DNA of 5,694 nt from Candidatus Bathyarchaeota archaeon (GTDB lineage: Archaea; Thermoproteota; Bathyarchaeia; Bathyarchaeales; Bathyarchaeaceae), in contig QMYO01000128.1 in assembly GCA_003662715.1 (NCBI GenBank), positions 1 to 5,694 of the forward strand. Direction: 5' to 3'. The notes under the pieces were generated by a model that was given only the letters and a program-made list of their open reading frames with translations, ran no database searches and had not been told where the DNA came from. This document shows positions 1 to 4,928 of the stretch, in pieces. Within the stretch, counting starts at the first letter, position 1. Each line of letters starts with the position of its first letter. Both the position numbers and the translations under genes were made by a program.

Positions 1-331
1 ATTGCCTTAGAGTTAATTCAGGCATGCCGCCCAAATCGACAATGTTCACACCAGCGGCTATGGCTGCTTCTGTTATTTTTAAACAAAACTCGTACCAAGT
101 GGCATTAACTACGACGTCTACATCTTTCATTGTTTTAATGAGTTCACTTTTATTTGTTACATCAACATGCTTGAAGCTCAATTTCTCATTCCTAATCTGG
201 TCTATTAGTTGTTTACATTTACTTTCTGCGATGTCTCCGATAATTACCTCTGAAAATGTTGACATTTCAGCAAGCCCACGCACTATAATAGACCCGATCC
301 ATCCGGCGCCTCCCAAGACAAGAACTTTCAA
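1..331 (-). CDS. Saccharopine/lysine-6-dehydrogenase-like oxidoreductase, N-terminal part (runs off left edge)
   Basis: About 110 N-terminal residues are visible. They form a Rossmann NAD(P)-binding domain: a start KVLVLGGAGWIG holding the GxGxxG loop (residues 8-13), an acidic residue (D33) at the end of the second strand that in this fold usually favours NAD, then VDVVVNATWYEF and a VDLGG stretch near residue 100. The pattern VVVNA..Y.F...IA...GV..VDLGG matches the saccharopine dehydrogenase NADP-binding family, and from memory most resembles lysine 6-dehydrogenase. Family members oxidise or reduce a C-N bond next to an amino or imino group; the substrate here is unknown because the C-terminal catalytic domain is missing. 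The start is TTG at 331-329, preceded six bases upstream by GGTGAG (338-343). An in-frame TTG at 355 is possible but lacks such a site. It is the last visible gene of the metabolic operon, 103 bases after the isomerase-like gene. Confidence 0.8.
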   Translation of the reverse strand, partial: MKVLVLGGAGWIGSIIVRGLAEMSTFSEVIIGDIAESKCKQLIDQIRNEKLSFKHVDVTNKSELIKTMKDVDVVVNATWYEFCLKITEAAIAAGVNIVDLGGMPELTLRQ

Positions 332-337
332 TTCAAA

Positions 338-343
338 CTCACC
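338..343 (-). promoter_or_regulatory. Shine-Dalgarno site GGTGAG deciding a TTG start
   Basis: GGTGAG on the minus strand lies six bases before the TTG at 331-329. It is the best ribosome-binding site near the dehydrogenase start and favours that TTG over the alternative TTG at 355-353. Confidence 0.6.
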
Positions 344-399
344 CAGTTTTTTCAATTATTTCTATTTGTTGCGATCTGTGCCACTCCTAATTTTTGAGT

Positions 400-407
400 T
401 TAATAAA
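400..407 (-). promoter_or_regulatory. Possible internal TATA box before the dehydrogenase-like gene
   Basis: The minus strand reads GGTTTATTAAACTC here, with TTTATTAA as a TATA-like core. It lies in the only sizeable gap of the left operon, about 70 bases before the TTG start. A start of transcription about 25 bases downstream would leave a leader of roughly 45 bases that includes the GGTGAG site. AT-rich sequence makes such boxes common by chance, so this is weak. Confidence 0.3.
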
Positions 408-434
408 CCTTTCTTGAATCAGTTGTAGACGTTT

Positions 435-1772
435 TTAGAGCAACATCGGTTCAATTTTTACCATTTTACAAAATTCTGTTAGCTCATTAGTCACGTTACC
501 AAAGATTAAGATCATATGATGATCAACGCCTAAACTCATTAATTTATCCACCAACTTTCTTACGTTTGTGGAAACCTTAAGTTTGGTAACTAAACCGCCC
601 CCGTATCGATCAATGTCTGCTTCGGAAAGCTTGAGTGTTTGCCCCGTTAATATGCACATTTTATAATTTTCTCGCTTTCCAAATATTGTAGCTAACGTAA
701 CTTTTGTTGGTTTGATAGAAGAAAAAATTATGATTCCTTTTCCATTGCCAGCTGGTTTAAGGTGAACTTCCGAAATATTTTCTGATAGTGAAGGAGCGCC
801 ACTACCCTCATGCCTTAAGATTAATGCGTTTTCTGAATCTAATATTTTTACAGGTTCTAATAGAGCCGCCGGTTTATTCGTTAGCCTTTGAAGAATTAAT
901 GTTAGAGCAGCATGGCTGAGGTCACCTTCACACAAAGAGACTATTCCTTCATCTGCAAGTAAAGCTGAAGCCAAATTATCTAGGCCGCTATATCTCGGGT
1001 AGCATTCGATCGTTAATGCGTCTAAATCATATTTTTTCATTAACTCTTTTACAGCGAAGTACACTTTGACAGCATCGATTAGAATTTTCTCTTCGACTTC
1101 TATTACTCCCAGTTTACCTTGCTGTTTTAAATGGTTAATGAATCCTTTTGCTGTTTTATCTGTAATATTTTTCACAAGTAAGAATAACTCATCAATGTCT
1201 ATATGTACCGCAGTTATGCCTTGAGATAATTTCAGATCTAGCTCGTCATACGTAATATCCGTCGGTCCTGCAGTTCTCCAAGTAAATCTACGACCGATCT
1301 TACCAACTTTCATATGTTTCCATAATTCTGCTAGTTTTGCTATTCTAGCTGTTTGGATTACCTTGTTTATGGCTTGTTCATCATCGGGAGTGCCGTAAAC
1401 ATAACTGAATGGGATGCCCAATTCAGAAAGAATACTGCCGACATGTATCACGCTGGCTAGCGAATATGTTGCTGGGTATGGCAACGCCCATAAAAGAGTG
1501 TGCTTATTGATGCTCTTTATAAGGTCAACTTGCAATGAATCAGCAGTCCATGTTCCATTCATCAACACCAATAGACAGATGTCTTCGTTTTTCAACTGCT
1601 TAATTATGGCGTTCAAATTTGAATGATTAGTTAAAACTGGTTTAGCTGCTATAACCGCTAGGCCCTTATTTTGAAGATTTTCAATTGCCATGTCCATTAA
1701 TTTTTCTGCTTCGTCAACTCCTACCTCGTAAACGCTTGCTACAGTAACAAATCCGATTTTTATTTTAGACAT
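435..1772 (-). CDS. L-fucose/L-arabinose isomerase-like protein
   Basis: A 445-residue cytosolic protein with the two-part layout of the L-fucose isomerase-related family (COG2407-type). The N-terminal half is Rossmann-like (KIKIGFVT start; LLVLMNGTW near 68-75, the family's substrate-side loop region). The C-terminal half carries the metal/active-site region: IECYPR (255-260), LLADEGIVSLCEGD (271-284) and LRHEGSGAP (319-327). In characterised isomerases the corresponding acidic residues and histidine bind Mn2+ and catalyse aldose-ketose isomerisation; E282, D284 and H321 are the likely counterparts here. The usual HCG of many relatives reads HEG. The substrate is not inferable: relatives act on fucose, arabinose or sulfoquinovose, and many are uncharacterised. 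The ATG at 1772-1770 follows the aminotransferase stop by 13 bases, with a purine-rich GTGTGGAAGT just upstream. This tight spacing implies translation from the same mRNA, so its substrate is probably linked to the aminotransferase reaction. No sign of truncation. Confidence 0.85.
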   Translation of the reverse strand: MSKIKIGFVTVASVYEVGVDEAEKLMDMAIENLQNKGLAVIAAKPVLTNHSNLNAIIKQLKNEDICLLVLMNGTWTADSLQVDLIKSINKHTLLWALPYPATYSLASVIHVGSILSELGIPFSYVYGTPDDEQAINKVIQTARIAKLAELWKHMKVGKIGRRFTWRTAGPTDITYDELDLKLSQGITAVHIDIDELFLLVKNITDKTAKGFINHLKQQGKLGVIEVEEKILIDAVKVYFAVKELMKKYDLDALTIECYPRYSGLDNLASALLADEGIVSLCEGDLSHAALTLILQRLTNKPAALLEPVKILDSENALILRHEGSGAPSLSENISEVHLKPAGNGKGIIIFSSIKPTKVTLATIFGKRENYKMCILTGQTLKLSEADIDRYGGGLVTKLKVSTNVRKLVDKLMSLGVDHHMILIFGNVTNELTEFCKMVKIEPMLL

Positions 1773-1785
1773 ACTTCCACACTCT

Positions 1786-3099
1786 TTATTCTATTGCTTT
1801 AAACGCTTCTTCAGCAGCATTAATAGTCTTATTTATATCCTCTTCAGTATGAGCCATAGTGAGGTTAACTCGCTCAAATGAGTCTGGAGTAGAATGATAA
1901 ATACCTCGTTTATACATTTCCCAAACCCATTTTTCATATTTTTCGTTATCAACACTTTGAGCAATGTCTCTCCAATCTTTGAATTCACGTTTGTTTGTAA
2001 AGAACAAGTTGTAGAACCCTGCAAACCCAGGTATGTAAATTTCTTGTTTGGCATGCTCAGCTGCCTCTTGGAGACCTTCAACTAACTTTTTTCCTAATCT
2101 ATAGAATTTTTCGTAGATACCATCTTTATCTAATTCTTTGAGAGTGGCATGTGCGGCTGCTAGGCAGAGTGGGTTAGCAGCGTATGTACCTCCATGAAAT
2201 ATTTTCCCTGTTCCCAAATTATCCATTATCTCTTTTTTACCTCCGAAAGCTGCGATGGGATATCCATTTGCCATAGCTTTAGCAAACGTAGATATGTCTG
2301 GTTTAACACCGAAATATTCAGCTGCTCCGCCTCTAGCTAATCGGAAGCCGGACCAAACTTCATCAAAAATTAGCAGTATATCGTATTCATCAGCAATTTC
2401 GCGCAATCCCTTAAGGTAATTCTTTTTTGGAAAGATCATTCCTCCATTTCCCATTATAGGCTCTGTTATTATTCCGGCAATCTCGTCACTTTTTCTTTTA
2501 ACAACTTTTTCAATCACATCAAGATCATTCCAAGGCAAAACCAATATTGATTGCAAAACGGATTCCGGGATCCCGTAACCCACTCGAATTTTATTAGGAG
2601 CTATCTTGCTCCCACAATCATGAGGGGCGGGCTGATAACTTATTAGTGCATAGTCGTGGTGACCGTGATAATGCCCTTCAAATTTGATAATCTTATCTTT
2701 TCCAGTGTAGCCTCTTGCTATTCTCAACGCCGTCATAGTAGCCTCAGTTCCTGAACAGCAAAATCTAATCATCTCGACATGCGGAACCATTTTCTTGATT
2801 CGCTCAGCAACTTTTACTTCAAGTTCATTAACTGTTCCAAACATTGTACCTTTTTCAATCTGATTTTTGACAGCCTTAGTTACGGTTGGATTGCAGTGTC
2901 CAAGAATTATTGCACCAAAGGCGCAAAGATAATCAATATACCCATTTCCATCAACATCGTAGATTTTGGATCCACTTCCGCGATCAATGAAAATGGGATG
3001 GGGTTTATAGAAAGGATATCCACGTAGGCTAGAAGAAGCCCCTCTGGGAATTATTTCGACGGCCTTTTTATAAATCTTCTCAGATTTATTAGTTTTCAT
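1786..3099 (-). CDS. Class-III PLP aminotransferase, glutamate-1-semialdehyde aminomutase-like
   Basis: A complete 437-residue fold-type I PLP enzyme. Visible landmarks in order: PRGASSSLRG (18-27, the position of PGGVNSPVR in true aminomutases), IYDVDGNGYIDY (46-57), CSGTEATMTALRIARGYTG (115-133) for cofactor phosphate and substrate contacts, GHYHGHHD (142-149), ITEPIMGNGG (211-220), IFDEVWSGFR (244-253) with D246 facing the pyridine nitrogen, STFAKAMANG (270-279) with K274 as the Schiff-base lysine, and FHGGTYAANP (301-310). Overall similarity is to glutamate-1-semialdehyde 2,1-aminomutase (HemL), but the changed N-terminal signature, AMANG in place of the aminomutase GGG stretch, and the non-haem neighbours argue for a different amino acceptor. 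The start is ATG 3099-3097, placed four bases after AAAGGTGG. An upstream in-frame codon at 3135 is rejected because it falls inside a TATA-like box and would put the ribosome site inside the coding region. It is the second gene of the operon. Confidence 0.92.
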   Translation of the reverse strand: MKTNKSEKIYKKAVEIIPRGASSSLRGYPFYKPHPIFIDRGSGSKIYDVDGNGYIDYLCAFGAIILGHCNPTVTKAVKNQIEKGTMFGTVNELEVKVAERIKKMVPHVEMIRFCCSGTEATMTALRIARGYTGKDKIIKFEGHYHGHHDYALISYQPAPHDCGSKIAPNKIRVGYGIPESVLQSILVLPWNDLDVIEKVVKRKSDEIAGIITEPIMGNGGMIFPKKNYLKGLREIADEYDILLIFDEVWSGFRLARGGAAEYFGVKPDISTFAKAMANGYPIAAFGGKKEIMDNLGTGKIFHGGTYAANPLCLAAAHATLKELDKDGIYEKFYRLGKKLVEGLQEAAEHAKQEIYIPGFAGFYNLFFTNKREFKDWRDIAQSVDNEKYEKWVWEMYKRGIYHSTPDSFERVNLTMAHTEEDINKTINAAEEAFKAIE

Positions 3100-3103
3100 T
3101 TTA

Positions 3104-3111
3104 CCACCTTT
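3104..3111 (-). promoter_or_regulatory. Strong Shine-Dalgarno site for the aminotransferase
   Basis: AAAGGTGG on the minus strand, four bases before ATG 3099-3097. It fixes the start at this ATG, 12 codons inside the longest open frame. Confidence 0.7.
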
Positions 3112-3133
3112 CAGCAAGCCTAAAAACTGAAGC

Positions 3134-3141
3134 AATATAAA
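3134..3141 (-). promoter_or_regulatory. Candidate internal TATA box before the aminotransferase
   Basis: The minus strand reads ACCTTTATATTGC in the 52-base gap between the barrel gene and the aminotransferase. Transcription starting about 25 bases downstream (near 3110-3115) would give a very short leader that still holds AAAGGTGG. Position and sequence are what an archaeal promoter needs, so the aminotransferase may have its own promoter besides read-through from 3826. Confidence 0.45.
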
Positions 3142-3151
3142 GGTTATGTAC

Positions 3152-3826
3152 TTAACGCAAATGTTGAAGAACTACACTAACTTGTTCGCTAACACTCTTT
3201 CCTGGAGCGAACCTTTTTTCCAATATTGCTCCGCCAATAGTAAATGCCCACACATTCTTACTTTTTAATTGGTCTATTTTTTCAAAGTTATCTATACTTC
3301 CAGCAATAATTAAAGGGACTCTTAAGTTCTTAACAGCTTCATTTAGGAGAGTGTCTACGTCTCCAACATACCGATATAAAAGCAAATTTATTCCATCGAT
3401 TCCTATCGCCTCGAACTCTATGCCATTATTGATTATCTCATCAACTTTTCCTTCAAGTACACAAGGATGTCCAACTATCTTCCCGATATATGGGAAGAAC
3501 TTTAATTTCGCTTTCTTGTTTTTCAGGTATTCCAGAGTTTTTTTCGTAAATTGGGGCATACCACCAATCAAGTAATCAGCATCAACTTTTATAGCAGTCT
3601 TAACCCCAGCAAAATGCTTTTCTTCATCATCACTGACAATTTCAATAAAGGTTGTAATATCTGCCTTCTTCATTTTTCCAAAAAGCTCTCGCAACTTGTC
3701 TATTGGAAGGCCGACATCTTTACAACCAATAAATTTTATTCCAGTTTCTTTAACTTCATCAAAAACTTCAATTGCATTAGGTATGGTCACATCATGATGT
3801 GTTAACATAAATATTAACTCAGTCAA
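3152..3826 (-). CDS. Phosphate-binding TIM-barrel protein of unknown function
   Basis: A 224-residue single-domain beta/alpha barrel. Strand-loop landmarks: ELIFMLTHHD (3-12), IKFIGCKDVGLP (30-41), TTFIEIVSDDEE (58-69), DADYLIGG (82-89), LKFFPYIGKIVGHP (108-121), FEAIGIDGINLLLYRY (138-153), then VPLIIAGSID (170-179) and VWAFTIGGAILE (192-203). The last two form the standard double phosphate-binding site of ribulose-phosphate-binding barrels (HisA/HisF, Rpe, KDPG-aldolase-like enzymes), so a phosphorylated substrate or product is likely. Candidate acid/base or Schiff-base residues are K36, E62 and K116, but I cannot place it in a named family. The start is TTG 3826-3824: a TGA lies in frame just upstream, AAGGTG precedes by 12 bases, and starting at the next ATG (residue 7) would remove most of the first barrel strand. 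It is the first gene of the metabolic operon, behind the TATA box at 3871-3878. Confidence 0.85.
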   Translation of the reverse strand: MTELIFMLTHHDVTIPNAIEVFDEVKETGIKFIGCKDVGLPIDKLRELFGKMKKADITTFIEIVSDDEEKHFAGVKTAIKVDADYLIGGMPQFTKKTLEYLKNKKAKLKFFPYIGKIVGHPCVLEGKVDEIINNGIEFEAIGIDGINLLLYRYVGDVDTLLNEAVKNLRVPLIIAGSIDNFEKIDQLKSKNVWAFTIGGAILEKRFAPGKSVSEQVSVVLQHLR

Positions 3827-3838
3827 CTTGTTTCATCG

Positions 3839-3844
3839 CACCTT
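3839..3844 (-). promoter_or_regulatory. Shine-Dalgarno site for the TTG-started barrel gene
   Basis: AAGGTG lies 12 bases before TTG 3826-3824. The spacing is long for an archaeal site, but it is the only candidate and an in-frame stop rules out an earlier start. A nearer ATG (minus strand, about ten bases upstream) opens only a five-codon frame. Confidence 0.5.
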
Positions 3845-3870
3845 TTTCGGCGTTAGTGTAATTGTAGCAC

Positions 3871-3878
3871 TATATAAA
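3871..3878 (-). promoter_or_regulatory. Archaeal TATA box of the metabolic operon
   Basis: The minus strand reads AAACTTTATATAGTGC, a near-ideal TTTATATA box with an A-rich BRE-like flank. It is about 45 bases before the TTG start of the barrel gene, so transcription should begin near 3848 and give a leader of roughly 20 bases holding the AAGGTG site. It lies in the clear intergenic gap 3827-3924, so the four metabolic genes are separated from the ParB-like gene upstream. Confidence 0.7.
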
Positions 3879-3924
3879 GTTTATATCCGAGTGTTAACCA
3901 AGACGTTCGAACATTTAAAAAGGA

Positions 3925-4599
3925 TCATGCAGCAGGTATTTTAGCGCTCATTAGTTGTCGTTTTTTCCTTAACCCTGTAAGCAACACTTCACTAATTAAA
4001 GATTCAGTTGGAACTTTCAGATCTTCAGCGATTTCCTCATATTTTGCATATACATGCTTGCTTAGTAGAATTGCAACGAAATCTCTGTTTATATAATTCT
4101 TTATAAGCACAACATCTTTCTTTTTATGCATACTTTCACCAGTTGCAAACCATGCAACTTTACTTTTGTCAATATTATCTTGACAATTGTAAAGGTTCCA
4201 TGCTCGCGAAGGCCCTCCAATGCCTGGGCGTTCTTTAAATTTGTCAGGCAAGTATTTCATAACCCATCTATAACTCATTCCCGTTTTCTTAGCAATTTCA
4301 TGAGCTATTTTTCCAGGTTTTACTCCCTTTCTCAGGTATATTTCTCCAAGATCTGCCAGTATACTCCGTTTCTCTAAAGCAGAAACTCTTCGTCTACAAA
4401 CGTTACTTACCAGCCTTGCCACAAGTTTATCCTCTTCTGTCTCTATATGATTAAGCACAATTTTTGGCCAATCAGCATTGACCTTTAATCTATGCTCACC
4501 GTCTATTATGTTTCCATATTTATCTAGAAGGATCGGGTAAAGATGCCCTATGCACTTTGACGACTTCTTAATATCAGAAACTATTCTCTTAACTTGCAG
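3925..4599 (-). CDS. ParB/Srx-like DNA-binding protein with HTH and ribbon-helix-helix-like tail; start unclear, possibly frameshifted
   Basis: The open frame begins after a TAG at 4614-4612. It reads HLYPILLDKYGNIIDGEHRL, the ParB/Srx-domain signature (compare PI.VD..G.IIDG.HR), with DGEHR at 4503-4489, then CRRRVSALEK typical of archaeal ParB-like proteins. A helix-turn-helix follows (KIAHEIAKKTGMSYRWVMKYL, about 4311-4249). The last 50 residues have a strand plus two helices (DFVAILLSKHVYAKYEE...LISEVLLTGL) resembling a ribbon-helix-helix fold. Its likely role is sequence-specific DNA binding, in partition, regulation or alongside the methylase upstream. No ATG, GTG or TTG occurs in frame before the conserved motif. 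The first GTG (4458) would cut off half of the ParB domain, so I give the frame from the CTG at 4599 (224 residues). An ATG at 4604 in the next frame would connect after a one-base insertion before TAG 4583-4581. The stop TGA is followed by a short T-run (about 3914-3920) that could end transcription. Confidence 0.65.
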   Translation of the reverse strand: MQVKRIVSDIKKSSKCIGHLYPILLDKYGNIIDGEHRLKVNADWPKIVLNHIETEEDKLVARLVSNVCRRRVSALEKRSILADLGEIYLRKGVKPGKIAHEIAKKTGMSYRWVMKYLPDKFKERPGIGGPSRAWNLYNCQDNIDKSKVAWFATGESMHKKKDVVLIKNYINRDFVAILLSKHVYAKYEEIAEDLKVPTESLISEVLLTGLRKKRQLMSAKIPAA

Positions 4600-4623
4600 T
4601 GCATACCCACGCTATCCAAGTTG

Positions 4624-4631
4624 TTAATAAA
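4624..4631 (-). promoter_or_regulatory. Possible TATA box for the ParB-like gene
   Basis: TTTATTAA on the minus strand. Counting about 26 bases downstream of its centre puts transcription start near 4602, almost on the ATG at 4604. That would be a leaderless message, common in archaea, and supports the idea that 4604 was the original start before a frameshift. A second AT-rich box, TTTAAATC, lies at 4643-4650. Confidence 0.35.
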
Positions 4632-4645
4632 TCTAAAGCTTTGAT

Positions 4646-4768
4646 TTAAATTTTTTGTTTCAGGAAATCACACTCTAAATAGAAAAGCACCACTTTCATA
4701 AGTTCAGAAGTTTGCTTTTGAGATAATAACTTATGAGAAAGAGATATTCGAAGTTCTTCATCCTTCAT
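4646..4768 (-). CDS. Small hypothetical ORF (40 codons)
   Basis: ATG 4768 to TAA 4646 encodes 40 residues, beginning MKDEELRISLSHKLLSQKQT and continuing with a hydrophobic helix-like stretch (LMKVVLFYLECDFL). It overlaps by 11 bases the end of the open frame that follows the methylase stop codon (ATGAAGGATGA), the geometry of a translationally coupled pair or of a frameshift within one former gene. No Shine-Dalgarno site is visible. The amino-acid mix looks protein-like, but the length is close to what chance allows. Function unknown. Confidence 0.25.
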   Translation of the reverse strand: MKDEELRISLSHKLLSQKQTSELMKVVLFYLECDFLKQKI

Positions 4769-4928
4769 TAAGATACGTCTGTCTTGGCAATTTCCCCCAA
4801 AGAATGTTTTTCGCAATCGTTCCATTAGTAATGTTTAATCGAAGCACAGGCTGCTGTGGCAATGCTGGTTTGAGTTTTAAAACTGATTGTATGTGTTCTG
4901 TCAAAACATTGATTGGCGAGTTATCTTG
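4758..4928 (-). other. Open frame in phase after the methylase stop; remnant or small ORF
   Basis: This covers most of the 329-base gap between the ParB-like and methylase genes. Directly after the methylase TAA (4931-4929) the same reading frame stays open for 56 codons before TGA 4760-4758. It encodes a plausible soluble stretch (VLTEHIQSVLKLKPALP, then QQPVLRLNITNG, then LWGKLPRQTYLNEG). The only early start is TTG at 4904-4902, without a ribosome site. It could be a former C-terminal extension of the methylase cut by a new stop, a small separate gene, or chance. The remaining bases of the gap (4600-4645) hold only AT-rich promoter-like sequence. Confidence 0.3.

Noticed and set aside
375..395. 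Short frame after AGGAGTGG in the gap before the dehydrogenase-like gene
   Set aside because: The GTG directly abuts the would-be ribosome site and the frame closes after about ten codons.
24..428. Plus-strand open frame of 134 codons
   Set aside because: It lies opposite the dehydrogenase-like gene, whose Rossmann motifs are clear. Its translation is rich in Ser, Thr and Phe with no domain pattern, as expected of an antisense shadow.
3100..3135. Upstream extension of the aminotransferase to the codon at 3135
   Set aside because: It would overlap a TATA-like box and place AAAGGTGG inside the coding region. The ATG at 3099 has the ideal site and matches the usual family N-terminus.
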